Shown here: piece by piece, positions 43,883 through 52,474 of the stretch
How positions within the stretch are numbered: the first letter of the stretch is position 1
Layout of the letters: each line of letters opens with the position of its first letter
DNA from: an uncultured Cohaesibacter sp.
Lineage (GTDB): Bacteria > Pseudomonadota > Alphaproteobacteria > Rhizobiales > Cohaesibacteraceae
Direction of reading: 5' to 3'
NCBI RefSeq assembly: GCF_963662805.1
Contig: NZ_OY759857.1
Location: 1-64,000, forward strand
DNA length: 64,000 nucleotides
The notes under the pieces: model-generated
The model's input: only the letters and a program-made list of their open reading frames with translations
Told to the model about the DNA's origin: nothing
The model's database searches: none
Program-made: the position numbers and the translations under genes

Positions 43883-44287
43883 ATGAGCGAGGCAAAAACG
43901 CTGGGCATCGATCATCTGGGGCTGACGGTAGAGGATCTGATGCTTTCCCTGTCCTTTTTCACCGATTGCCTCGGCTGGGAGCAGTTCGGCGGCAATCCGG
44001 ACTATCCATCGGCCTATATCACCGACGGCACGTCGAAGCTCACCCTCTGGCAGGCCAAGACCGACACTCCGACCGGCTTTGATCGGCACAACAACATTGG
44101 CCTGCATCATGTCGCGCTGAAGGTCGAGAGCGAAGAGGCTCTCAATGCGCTCTTTGACGCGGTGAAAGACTGGCCGGATGTAAAGGTGGAATTTGCGCCG
44201 GAATTTTCCGGCAAAGGGCCCAAGATCCATTGCATGGTCTATGAGCCGGGCGGCAATCGGCTCGAGCTGAGCTACGATCCGCGCTAG
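43883..44287 (+). CDS. VOC family protein
   Basis: The 134-residue protein has two half-domains of the vicinal-oxygen-chelate fold: GIDHLGLTVEDLMLSLSFF with metal His near residue 10, SKLTLWQA, then IGLHHVALKVESEEALNAL with a second His near residue 73 and GNRLELSYDP with the final Glu. This is a full glyoxalase I-like set of ligands. The ATG at 43883 follows GGAGACAAGG. It lies 107 bases after the HhH gene and ends at a strong terminator. Substrate unknown. Confidence 0.9.
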   Translation: MSEAKTLGIDHLGLTVEDLMLSLSFFTDCLGWEQFGGNPDYPSAYITDGTSKLTLWQAKTDTPTGFDRHNNIGLHHVALKVESEEALNALFDAVKDWPDVKVEFAPEFSGKGPKIHCMVYEPGGNRLELSYDPR

Positions 44288-44296
44288 TAGGTAGAG

Positions 44297-44334
44297 AAAA
44301 AGGCCGGTGGGAACGATAGCCACCGGCCTTTTTC
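44297..44334. terminator. Bidirectional Rho-independent terminator
   Basis: GGCCGGTGG and CCACCGGCC form a perfect 9-bp stem with A-run before and T-run after, between the convergent VOC and 5'-nucleotidase-like genes; it can serve both strands. Confidence 0.9.
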
Positions 44335-44338
44335 TTGA

Positions 44339-46360
44339 CTATTTCAGAACGGCGAGGCGTCCGTCGAGCTTGGCACCATTCTCTTCGGTCACGACCTTCT
44401 GATCACGGATATAACCGATGACCTCGTTGCGATAGACAAGACCGGTGTGATCATAGTCGAGAGCGCGAAGGTCCATGCTGGCGATATCGCCTTTCACGCC
44501 ACCACCGATTGGTTTGCCGTTCCATGTCTCACCGAACGCGCCGAGCGCGATGTAGGTGTTGATCGCCATGGTGAAGCTCTTGTCGAGCACATCCTCGATC
44601 GGCTGACCGTTGAGGGTGATATTCACCGCCTTCGCAGACTTGGCATCTTCGCCCAGTTCGATTTCATAGCGAATGCCGGACGAGAAATGCAGGAACCCGC
44701 GAGAGACAAAGCCATTCTTGTCGGTGGCTTCTTCCTCTTCGGGGCGCAACAGGCGCGCAACGTTGTTCTGCAGCATGTCGCGGATCTGGGCACCGGTCAT
44801 GGTGGCGACATGGATGGCGTCCGCATAGGGCATCACGTCATACCAAGCCTTGAAGGTGAGGGCGCCTGTGGCAACACCAGCCGACAGGCCGGTTGCGTTG
44901 AACAGGGCAAAATCCACCTTGCCATTGGGGAAGGTGACGGAACGGGCGACGACGGCATCATTCATGAAGTTGGCCAGTGCATTCTCGCCGATATAGCGGC
45001 TTGCGACCGTGGCGTCCTTGCCAAGGGTGTCTGCTTCGACCATGCCGATGGTTTCGGCCAGCTTGCTGTCCAGCTCTCTGAGCAGCGGAGCGACCACGCG
45101 GTCTTCGAACGCCGCATCCCAATCGCCTTCCTGCTGCAACGAGGCATATTTCTCGTCATCGGCTTTAACGCGGATATCGCTTGCCTTGATCGGATGCAGC
45201 GAGACGGACGAATACCACTCCTTGCGGCCCTGACCGGCGGCGATGGACATGGCGATGTCCCCAAGAAAGGCACCATTGGCCTTGGCCTGCGTGATCAGAA
45301 CCCCATCCATCATATTGTCCTGATCAATGCCGTCGGTGTTGAGTTCCGTGTGAGTATGACCGCCAACGACAACGACGGGCTTGTCGGTCAGCTTGGCAGC
45401 GATTTTGGCAATGGAGAAATCGCCATCACCGATTTCGCGCTCGGTCGCGGCCTTGCCGGAGGCATGCTTGCCGATGCCATAACCGCAGTGGGAGAGGATC
45501 ACCACAACGTCAGAAATGGATGCGACGGCAGGAAGCACATTCTCAAGCGCCGTCACCGGGCGCTCGACCGCGAGGGTCGGGTCTTCGGGCTGGCCGACGC
45601 GGGTGTCGATGTTGGTGGTCAGGCCGATGAGGCCAACGCGCAGGCCCTTGATGTCGGCAACGGCTGCGGCGGTGTAGTCCTCATCGCGCTTCATGTGCGC
45701 CGACGAATGTACGTTGGCGGACAGCAGCGGGAATTTCGCGTCGACATCCTTGCCTTTTTTCAGCAGGGCAGCACCCCGGTCGAACTCGTGGTTGCCAAGG
45801 GCGGCAATGTCGACCCCAGCGGCGCTGTAGGAGCGGTAGCCCGCGTCGGCAACGAAATCCTCGGGGCTCCAGCCCATCAGTTCATCAAAGACGGAACCGG
45901 TGTGGTCGTCGCCAGCGGAGACGAACAGCACGGCTTCATTCTCGGCGGCAGCGGCCTTGGCGTCCTTGACCATCTTGACCATCTGCGCAAGGCGGTGAGT
46001 GTCACCCTTCTTGCCATGCAGATCGGTGATGTGGTTGTGCATGTCGTTGAAGTGAAGCACGCGCAGGACCCGGCGCTCGCCATCTTCAAGTACAGCCGCA
46101 GGGACCTCGCTGCCATCCTCTGCGACGATGGTCTTGATGGGAGCAGCAAGCGGATCACCTTTGAGCAGAAACAGCTTGTCGATGGTGCCGAGCGGGTTTG
46201 GCGTCGAAGGCACCAGTGCAAGCTCACCGACAGAAGGAGCCGCATTGGCGCGAAAGGTCAGAAACGGTGAAATGCCGGCGGTTGCGGCGATTGCAGCGCC
46301 ACCCAAGAGGAGGCCACGGCGCGTGAGGCTTGCCGATGCGTTGTTGCGCGAAGCAGTCAT
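44339..46360 (-). CDS. Tat-exported bifunctional metallophosphatase/5'-nucleotidase
   Basis: The protein (673 residues from ATG 46360; 681 from ATG 46384) has a twin-arginine signal with TRRGLLLGGAAIAATAG near residue 14. The metallophosphatase domain shows RVLHFNDMHNHI, SAGDDHTG, ALGNHEFDRGAALLK and VVVGGHTHTE, the metal-binding sets of UshA/NadN-type nucleotidases. The C-terminal 5'-nucleotidase domain has YIGENALANFMNDAV, FALFNATGLSAGV and MTGAQIRDMLQNNV. It would release phosphate from nucleotides in the periplasm. Ribosome sites are weak for both starts, so the start is uncertain. Confidence 0.9.
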   Translation of the reverse strand: MTASRNNASASLTRRGLLLGGAAIAATAGISPFLTFRANAAPSVGELALVPSTPNPLGTIDKLFLLKGDPLAAPIKTIVAEDGSEVPAAVLEDGERRVLRVLHFNDMHNHITDLHGKKGDTHRLAQMVKMVKDAKAAAAENEAVLFVSAGDDHTGSVFDELMGWSPEDFVADAGYRSYSAAGVDIAALGNHEFDRGAALLKKGKDVDAKFPLLSANVHSSAHMKRDEDYTAAAVADIKGLRVGLIGLTTNIDTRVGQPEDPTLAVERPVTALENVLPAVASISDVVVILSHCGYGIGKHASGKAATEREIGDGDFSIAKIAAKLTDKPVVVVGGHTHTELNTDGIDQDNMMDGVLITQAKANGAFLGDIAMSIAAGQGRKEWYSSVSLHPIKASDIRVKADDEKYASLQQEGDWDAAFEDRVVAPLLRELDSKLAETIGMVEADTLGKDATVASRYIGENALANFMNDAVVARSVTFPNGKVDFALFNATGLSAGVATGALTFKAWYDVMPYADAIHVATMTGAQIRDMLQNNVARLLRPEEEEATDKNGFVSRGFLHFSSGIRYEIELGEDAKSAKAVNITLNGQPIEDVLDKSFTMAINTYIALGAFGETWNGKPIGGGVKGDIASMDLRALDYDHTGLVYRNEVIGYIRDQKVVTEENGAKLDGRLAVLK

Positions 46361-46677
46361 CTCATAGTCTTTCAAATGGATCATGGAACGGATAGGGCGA
46401 TGGGGCCGACCATCGTCCGGGGCACGTTTCGGACAGGTGACAACAAAATTAAACTTCCGTGACAAGCCACCGGTTTCGGGGGGCTGCGCGCATTTTTGCG
46501 ATGTTCGGTACGGCAGGACTACGGACCCGGTGGCGACCAGTGACGCATCAGACGAAAAGCTGCCGTCACGTCCTGTGGCCATCGCCCGGGATACGTCTCA
46601 TACTGCAGTTCTGCGCCTGTTTCGTATGGGTGATTGGTAAGGAAATTTCCAACACACGTCATCATGGGGAGATAAAC
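46361..46677. other. Divergent intergenic region
   Basis: Promoters for the Tat-exported phosphatase and the M15 peptidase should be here. I see no gene and no outstanding motif. Confidence 0.4.
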
Positions 46678-47526
46678 ATGACATCAGGGCACATGGCTCA
46701 AACGGCCACCTCGGCCGCATTGGCGCTTGCCGTCGGCCTCATTGCATCAGGCACCGTCAAGGCTGAGGACTGCAGCCAAGCAACCGACTTTCTGACCCTC
46801 TCGTTGTCGGAGGCTGGGAGTTCGATGCAGAAGGCTCTGGAACTTGCCTATCCCGGTCTCTCGGCAAATGAGGGCACCATCACCGTGCCGGGCGGTAAGA
46901 CCATTGCCATCGAACCGGCCCGTCAGGTGTCTCCGGCAGAACGGCTCGAAAATGCCACCATCGGCGACATGTTCACCTATATCTATCCGATCAGTTTCGA
47001 GTTTGAGAAGAGAAAGGCCCCCTTCTATGATCCGGGCCGGGTGCGTAACGAGCCCTTCTTCCGGGCTGTCTTCTTCAACTCCAAGAACGAGACACAAAAG
47101 AGCCTGACAACCGTCAAATACAAGGGCAGAAAGGTCAGCGCGTCTTTTCATGTTTCCAAGAAATACTGCATCCACACCCAGTTGAAGGCCGCCCTCGACG
47201 AGATCGCCAGCGCTGGGTCCTATGACAAATTCTTTCAGAAGACCGGTGGCAGTTTCGCCTGGCGCACGATCTCCGGCACCAAACGCCTGAGCAGCCATTC
47301 CTTCGGCTCGGCGGTCGACATCAACTCCCAGCTTGGCAAATACTGGAAATGGGCTGGGGTGAAGCCGGGTCACGCCGCTCGCTATGACAATGCCATCCCC
47401 GAAGGCATCGTCAAGGCCTTTGAACGGCGCGGCTTCATTTGGGGCGGCAAGTGGCATCATTTTGATGGCATGCATTTCGAATATCGCCCCGAACTGATCC
47501 TTTACAGCCGCATGGTCGGTGGCTGA
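46678..47526 (+). CDS. M15 family metallopeptidase (D-Ala-D-Ala carboxypeptidase-like), secreted
   Basis: The 282-residue protein has a signal peptide (hydrophobic residues 10-26, cleavage after VKA near 28) and a C-terminal peptidase M15 domain. Zinc ligands and active residues are visible: LSSHSFGSAVDIN near residue 205 (His, Asp) and GGKWHHFDGMHFEYRPE near residue 258 (Glu/His region, HFEY). It would cut peptidoglycan peptides in the periplasm. The ATG at 46678 follows GGGGAGA. It is a single gene with a hairpin behind it. Confidence 0.9.
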   Translation: MTSGHMAQTATSAALALAVGLIASGTVKAEDCSQATDFLTLSLSEAGSSMQKALELAYPGLSANEGTITVPGGKTIAIEPARQVSPAERLENATIGDMFTYIYPISFEFEKRKAPFYDPGRVRNEPFFRAVFFNSKNETQKSLTTVKYKGRKVSASFHVSKKYCIHTQLKAALDEIASAGSYDKFFQKTGGSFAWRTISGTKRLSSHSFGSAVDINSQLGKYWKWAGVKPGHAARYDNAIPEGIVKAFERRGFIWGGKWHHFDGMHFEYRPELILYSRMVGG

Positions 47527-47540
47527 GGGCACATCCAGAC

Positions 47541-47580
47541 GAAAACACCCGCCCCGATGAGCCTCGGAGCGGGTGTCTTC
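47541..47580. terminator. Hairpin between convergent M15 peptidase and mscL genes
   Basis: ACACCCGC and GCGGGTGT form an 8-bp stem with a loop of 16 bases that can itself pair. The A-run on one side suits the mscL direction best. Confidence 0.7.
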
Positions 47581-47609
47581 CAATCTGATCAGCTAGGCTG
47601 AAAGACCGA

Positions 47610-48062
47610 TCAGCTCGCCTTTTTGGCCAGCAGGTCGCGGATTTCTGTCAAGAGAGCAATATCTGCTGGAGGAGGAGCGGCTGGCTCTTCCTTTGCAACC
47701 TCTTCTTCCTGTGCCATCAGGCGTTCTTCTGCCTCTGAGCGGATCTTGTTGACCGCTTTGACCATCAGGAAGATGATCCAGGCCAGAATGAGGAAGTTGA
47801 GCACCACGGTCAGGAAGCTGCCGTAGGCCAGAACCGCGCCCTGTTCCTTGGCGGCGTCAAGGCTATTGGCCGTGACTTCGCTCGACAGTGGGATGAAATA
47901 GTTGGAAAAATCCAGCCCGCCAAAGATCATCCCGACAATCGGCATGATGATATCGTCGGTCAGGGATTTGACGATCAGGCCAAAGGCGCCACCAATGATG
48001 ACGCCAACGGCGAGATCCATGACATTGCCCTTGGCAATGAATTCCTGAAATTCCTTAATCAT
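47610..48062 (-). CDS. mscL: Large-conductance mechanosensitive channel MscL
   Basis: MscL opens under membrane tension to release solutes on osmotic down-shock. The 150-residue protein has the family start FQEFIAKGNVMDLAVGVIIGG, pore helix TM1 (residues 15-43), loop ending IPLS, and TM2 FLTVVLNFLILAWIIFLMV near residue 85. The C-terminal helix with Glu/Pro linker and LLTEIRDLLAKK is also kept. GAGGAG precedes the ATG at 48062. Confidence 0.96.
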   Translation of the reverse strand: MIKEFQEFIAKGNVMDLAVGVIIGGAFGLIVKSLTDDIIMPIVGMIFGGLDFSNYFIPLSSEVTANSLDAAKEQGAVLAYGSFLTVVLNFLILAWIIFLMVKAVNKIRSEAEERLMAQEEEVAKEEPAAPPPADIALLTEIRDLLAKKAS

Positions 48063-48305
48063 GTTCAGCTCCTCAAGGCGTTCATCGCCCCCCGGGGTTA
48101 GGCCCCGGGCCGTCCGGGCAACGCCATGGCGCGTCCCTCCAAGAGGCTCTTGAGCCGGACGCGCAGATTGTCAAAGGTGCGGCCGCCAATCTTTGAGGAT
48201 TTGGGTTGCCGCACGCAAAACCATACGACACAGGCATAAGGTGAACAATCTGTAAATGGAAGAAGCTGAAGGCAGAATGAATGAATGAGTGCGCGCAACA
48301 CACAC

Positions 48306-49352
48306 CTAGCGATGCGCCGCCCGTTTCAGCCGATCATTGATCGCCTCGCCCAGCCCAGCATCGGGGATCGGCGCAACGGCGATGCCGCTTACATCATCCC
48401 GATCAAGCGCACGTAGGGAGGCAAAGAGCTTTTGCGCCGCTTCGAAGCTGTCCCCGGATGGCGACAGGTTGAGGACGGTAACCGCCTTCTCTGCGCCTTC
48501 CGGCAAATCAGGCCCGAACGCCAGAAGTGCCTCGCCCGCCTCGATCCGGCTGGCCTTTAGCCTCACGGGTACGGACGGGGCATAGTGGGCGCTGAGCATG
48601 CCGGGAGAACTTGGTGTCTGGTCATTGGTGCCCGCCCGTTGAAGGGGAGCACCGAGCACCCGTTCCAGATCGTCGGTCGCCAGCCCACCGGGGCGCAATA
48701 GTGTCACGGGATGACCATCGGCACACTGAACGACACTTGATTCCACACCGACACGGCAGGCGCCCTGATCGGCAATCAGATCAATCCGCCCGGACAGTTC
48801 CTCTGCGACATGACTGGCAAGGGTCGGGCTGACACGCCCCGAGCGGTTCGCCGATGGCGCGGCGAGCGGCTTGTCGAGTTGATAGGCGAGGGCTCGCATC
48901 AACGGAGCATCCGGAACGCGCAAGGCGACGGTGTCGAGCCCCGCAGACGTCAGATCCGCTATCGGGCTTGAGGGATGACGCGGCACCACGAGGGTGAGCG
49001 GTCCGGGCCAGAAGGCTTCAGCCAGCCTGAGGGCTGCATCATTGAACAGCCCATGGGTCTTGGCGGCTTCAAGGCTGGGGAGATGGGAAATAAGCGGATT
49101 GAAGCTTGGGCGGTCCTTGGCCGCGAAGATCCGCGCCACTGCCGCCGGGTTGGTGGCATCGGCTGCAAGGCCATAGACTGTCTCGGTCGGAACGGCGACC
49201 AGCCCCCCATCGTCGAGGAGCTTGCAAGCCCGCACAAACCCCGCATCCGAAGCAAGCGTGCTGGAGGCAGCGCCGCTCTTCTCGTCGATAACACAGGTTT
49301 CAGGATGCCAACGCAGGCTTTGTTCGCTCATTGCAACAGATCTTGCCGTCAT
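48306..49352 (-). CDS. L-threonylcarbamoyladenylate synthase (Sua5/YrdC type)
   Basis: The enzyme makes threonylcarbamoyl-AMP for the t6A modification of tRNAs that read ANN codons. The 348-residue protein has the YrdC domain with GGLVAVPTETVYGLAADATN near residue 50, KDRPSFNPLISHL near 80 and PLAAPSANRSGRVSPT near 165, and the extra C-terminal Sua5 domain starting after SSPGMLSAHYAPSVPV. It is thus the long Sua5 form. ATG 49352 and 49331 are both possible starts; neither has a strong ribosome site. A CTTTTAAAAG palindrome lies 17 bases ahead of the first. Confidence 0.94.
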   Translation of the reverse strand: MTARSVAMSEQSLRWHPETCVIDEKSGAASSTLASDAGFVRACKLLDDGGLVAVPTETVYGLAADATNPAAVARIFAAKDRPSFNPLISHLPSLEAAKTHGLFNDAALRLAEAFWPGPLTLVVPRHPSSPIADLTSAGLDTVALRVPDAPLMRALAYQLDKPLAAPSANRSGRVSPTLASHVAEELSGRIDLIADQGACRVGVESSVVQCADGHPVTLLRPGGLATDDLERVLGAPLQRAGTNDQTPSSPGMLSAHYAPSVPVRLKASRIEAGEALLAFGPDLPEGAEKAVTVLNLSPSGDSFEAAQKLFASLRALDRDDVSGIAVAPIPDAGLGEAINDRLKRAAHR

Positions 49353-49770
49353 GGGGAGGAAAGTGGATGTCTTTTAAAAGACTTGCCGCTTCGGGTCCAG
49401 ACCTTCTTTGCATTGTGATCCTTAGGGACCCGCGTGGTGCCGCTGAGCGTGGATAACGCCGCTGTCTAGAACCAAGGGTTAAGACGCCAAACCTTGACGT
49501 TAACGTCAATCCCTTTCTACTGTGGCTGCGAGGGTTCGCTGCCCACTTGGATCGTCATGAAACACCCGTCAACAACAGACGGCACCAACGCGAGCTGGCG
49601 ATTGTTTGCGTCATTTGACGTAAAGGGAATTTCAAAAGATCTGGCCTTGCTGCGGTCCCATGAACCGCAAACTGCACGGAAATCGAAAAGGGTCCAAGAA
49701 CGGACCGGAGGCGTGCAGGCTGGCTGACCTTGTCGGGATGGCAATCCCGATGCGTCTGGAGGAGAAGAAA
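49353..49770. other. Divergent region between the Sua5 and acyl-CoA dehydrogenase genes
   Basis: It holds at least two palindromes: GTCTTTTAAAAGAC (49369-49382) near the Sua5 gene and TTGACGTTAACGTCAA (49494-49509) nearer the dehydrogenase. No gene is supported. Confidence 0.5.
49494..49509 (+). promoter_or_regulatory. TTGACGTT-AACGTCAA palindrome, candidate operator of the acyl-CoA dehydrogenase gene
   Basis: A perfect 16-bp palindrome with an ACGTTAACGT core, like operators described for LiuR/MerR-type regulators of branched-chain and fatty acid breakdown. A looser copy, TTTGCGTCA-TT-TGACGTAAA, lies at 49605-49624. Which protein binds is inferred only. Confidence 0.55.
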
Positions 49771-51567
49771 ATGGCTTATCGTACGCCGGTTACTGACATG
49801 GCTTTCACGCTCAAGCATGTTGCGGGTCTTGCCGACATGATCAACGAAGGGGCCTATCCCGATCTGAGCGATGATCTCGTCGATGCCATCCTTGAGGAAG
49901 CCGGACGCTTCACAACCGAGGAAGTCGCCCCCAATCTCGCCATGTCGGACCAGCACGGCTGTTCACTCGACAATGGTGTGGTGACGACGCCTCCGGGATG
50001 GAAGGAACTCTACCACGCATGGGCGGAAGGGGGCTGGAACTCTTTGACCGGTCCAGCCGACTTTGGCGGTCAGGAGCTGCCCTTGCAGCTCGCCACAGCC
50101 ACCACGGACATGTGGAATCAGGGCTCCATGGCCTTTGCCATCGGCCCGACCCTGACCACCGGCGCGATTGAGGCAATCGAGAAACACGCGGCCCCGGAGC
50201 TCAAGGCCAAATATCTCGAGAAGCTGGTCTCCGGCGAATGGATGGGGACGATGAACCTCACCGAACCCGGTGCCGGTTCTGATCTCAGCGGCATGCGCAC
50301 CAGAGTCGAACCCGCCGGGGATGGCTCCTATCGCATCAAGGGCCAGAAGATCTTCATCACCTATGGCGATCACCAGCTGACGGAGAACATCATCCATCTC
50401 GTGCTGGCCCGTCTGCCCGATGCGCCTGCTGGCACCCGTGGCATCTCGCTGTTTCTGGTTCCCAAATATCTGGTAGGTGACGATGGCAGCCTTGGTGAGC
50501 GCAACGACCTGCGCGCCGTCGGTCTTGAGCACAAGATGGGCATCCATGCCTCGCCCACCTGCACCATGTCCTTTGGTGACAATGAGGGAGCCATTGGCTG
50601 GCTGATAGGTGAAGAGAACCGTGGTCTTGCCTGCATGTTCACGATGATGAACAACGCCCGTCTGATGGTTGGCACCCAAGGCGTGGGCGTTGCCGAGCGG
50701 GCGTTCCAGATGGCCCGCGACTATGCCATGGAACGCCGTCAGGGCCAGTCTGTCGGAGTGCAGAAGGGCGGCGAGGCTGAGCCGATCATTGTCCACCCCG
50801 ATGTGCGTCGCATGCTGATGACGATGCGCACGCTCACCGAAGCCATTCGCTCGATCTGTTACACCTGCGCCCACGCCACGGACCAGACGGTTTTGGCGGC
50901 GAAGGCCGGAGATGCCGAAAAGGCAAGCCTGTGGAGCGCGCGCGCCGGGATCCTGACCCCGCTTGCCAAGAGCCTGTCGACTGATCTGGGCACCGAAGTG
51001 GCATCCCTCGGCATTCAGGTCCATGGCGGTATGGGCTTTATCGAGGAAAGCGGTGCTGCCCAACTGATGCGCGATAGCCGCATTGCCTCGATTTATGAGG
51101 GCACCAACGGCATTCAGGCCATCGATCTGGTCACCCGCAAACTGCCCCTCTCTGATGGCTTGGCAGTCAAGGAGCTGATGACCGAACTGGCGTCCTATAC
51201 GACCGAGGCCGAAGCCTTCGAAGGCGAACCTCTGGCGACAGTGGGCACTCTGATGGCCGAAAGCCTCGCGGATCTTCGCTTCACCACCGACTGGATGCAG
51301 ACCGCACTGAAGGAAGGGCGCGTCGAGGAAGCGCTTGCGGGCGCCACGCCATACCAGCGCCTGTTCGGCATCACTCTAGGCGGCATTCTGATTCTCAAAG
51401 GTGCCCTGAAAGCTCGGGAACTTAACGACGCTTCCCTTGCAAAAAGGCAGGCGATGGCAATCTTCTTTGCCACCAACATCGCCCCTGAAACAACGGCCCT
51501 GATGGACATAATCGCCAACGGAGCAAAAGCAGTTCTGGACAGCGGTGTTGTCCTTGAGGTTGAATAG
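49771..51567 (+). CDS. Acyl-CoA dehydrogenase, long (DmdC/FadE-like) type
   Basis: The 598-residue flavoenzyme is of the long form with a C-terminal extension, as in DmdC (methylmercaptopropionyl-CoA dehydrogenase) and related FadE-like proteins. FAD and substrate motifs are MNLTEPGAGSDLSGMRTR near residue 158 and GIHASPTCTMSFGD near 265; the catalytic Glu is probably in SIYEGTNGIQAIDL near residue 440. GGAGGAG precedes the ATG at 49771. Two palindromic sites upstream suggest control by an acyl-degradation regulator. With the acuI-type gene at 60729 it could serve DMSP-related acid breakdown, but ordinary beta-oxidation is equally possible. Confidence 0.92.
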   Translation: MAYRTPVTDMAFTLKHVAGLADMINEGAYPDLSDDLVDAILEEAGRFTTEEVAPNLAMSDQHGCSLDNGVVTTPPGWKELYHAWAEGGWNSLTGPADFGGQELPLQLATATTDMWNQGSMAFAIGPTLTTGAIEAIEKHAAPELKAKYLEKLVSGEWMGTMNLTEPGAGSDLSGMRTRVEPAGDGSYRIKGQKIFITYGDHQLTENIIHLVLARLPDAPAGTRGISLFLVPKYLVGDDGSLGERNDLRAVGLEHKMGIHASPTCTMSFGDNEGAIGWLIGEENRGLACMFTMMNNARLMVGTQGVGVAERAFQMARDYAMERRQGQSVGVQKGGEAEPIIVHPDVRRMLMTMRTLTEAIRSICYTCAHATDQTVLAAKAGDAEKASLWSARAGILTPLAKSLSTDLGTEVASLGIQVHGGMGFIEESGAAQLMRDSRIASIYEGTNGIQAIDLVTRKLPLSDGLAVKELMTELASYTTEAEAFEGEPLATVGTLMAESLADLRFTTDWMQTALKEGRVEEALAGATPYQRLFGITLGGILILKGALKARELNDASLAKRQAMAIFFATNIAPETTALMDIIANGAKAVLDSGVVLEVE

Positions 51568-51596
51568 GCGGACAACTTCTCTTTGGAGGATGTCCT

Positions 51597-52439
51597 ATGT
51601 TCAACCGTTCCGGTATCTCATCTGACTGCAAGACCAAAGAAAAAGTCCCCGAAACTCTCGCTCGGCTCATCATCCTGTGTTTGGTGATGTGGACCGCCCA
51701 ACCCTTGATGGCCGCCGAGCCTCTGGGCAGGCTGGCCGGGCTCTACGAGGCAACCACGATCATTACTGGCGAGACCAATCTCTCCGAGCGCGAACGCGGC
51801 ATTCGCGAATGTTTCGAACTGGTACTGTCCAAGGTTTCTGGACGGCAAAAGGTGATGGCACTGCCCACCCTGCAGTCAGCCCGAGAGACGGCCAGCGATT
51901 ATGTTGACCATTTCACCTATCTCGACCGCAAGAAGGGCATCCAGATTTCCGACGAGCAGGGCACCCGTGACCGCTCCTTTCTGTTCACTGTGACATTCAG
52001 GCAGTCTGACATCGATGGCCTTCTGGCAAAGGAAGGGTTATCGCCTTGGCTTGCGGAGCGGCCCGCCATCGCCATCGAGCTCATCATCAATGATGGCATG
52101 GAAATCTATCGCCTGACCCAGACGTCGGAACGCGGCTGGGGACAGCGGGCGGTGATCGAGAGCCTTGAAGGGCGCACGGCCGTTTCCCTGCTCCTGCCGA
52201 CAAATAAGGAAGCCGCTTTGGACGCCAATGCAGTCAAGCTCACTGGCCGGATGGATGTCACGAAGGAGGGGTATTGGTCATCCAGTTGGGCTTTGTCCCG
52301 CAATGGCGAGCCGGTGCCTCTGTTGGATGGCAAGGAGACCGGGGCCACAGACTGGAACGTTGACATAGGCACCTTCGACAAGGTGCTGGCCGATGCGGTC
52401 TGGACCAGTGTTGAGACACTGTCTGCCCTGCCGGACTGA
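51597..52439 (+). CDS. DUF2066 domain protein, secreted
   Basis: The 280-residue protein has an N-terminal hydrophobic stretch (residues 22-39, ending LMAAE) that fits a signal peptide, and then a DUF2066 region: LYEATTIITGETNLSERERGI..ECFELVLSKVSGRQKVMALP (given in two parts) and later FTVTFRQSDIDGLLAKEGLS and RPAIAIELII. The domain has no known activity. It starts 29 bases after the acyl-CoA dehydrogenase gene and may be in the same operon, with GGAGGAT ahead of the ATG. Confidence 0.82.
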   Translation: MFNRSGISSDCKTKEKVPETLARLIILCLVMWTAQPLMAAEPLGRLAGLYEATTIITGETNLSERERGIRECFELVLSKVSGRQKVMALPTLQSARETASDYVDHFTYLDRKKGIQISDEQGTRDRSFLFTVTFRQSDIDGLLAKEGLSPWLAERPAIAIELIINDGMEIYRLTQTSERGWGQRAVIESLEGRTAVSLLLPTNKEAALDANAVKLTGRMDVTKEGYWSSSWALSRNGEPVPLLDGKETGATDWNVDIGTFDKVLADAVWTSVETLSALPD

Positions 52440-52470
52440 TTGAGGAACAACTCAAATCCGGCAGGGCTTG
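52427..52470. terminator. Convergent terminator hairpin overlapping the DUF2066 stop codon
   Basis: CCCTGCCGGA and TCCGGCAGGG form a 10-bp stem; an inner TTGAG/CTCAA stem sits in the loop. The stop codon lies within the structure. Confidence 0.7.
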
Positions 52471-52474
52471 TTTG

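Noticed and set aside
48080..48120. CCCGGGG/CCCCGGG hairpin upstream of mscL
   Set aside because: It is a short, GC-only palindrome without T-run or link to a gene end, so I do not claim a function.
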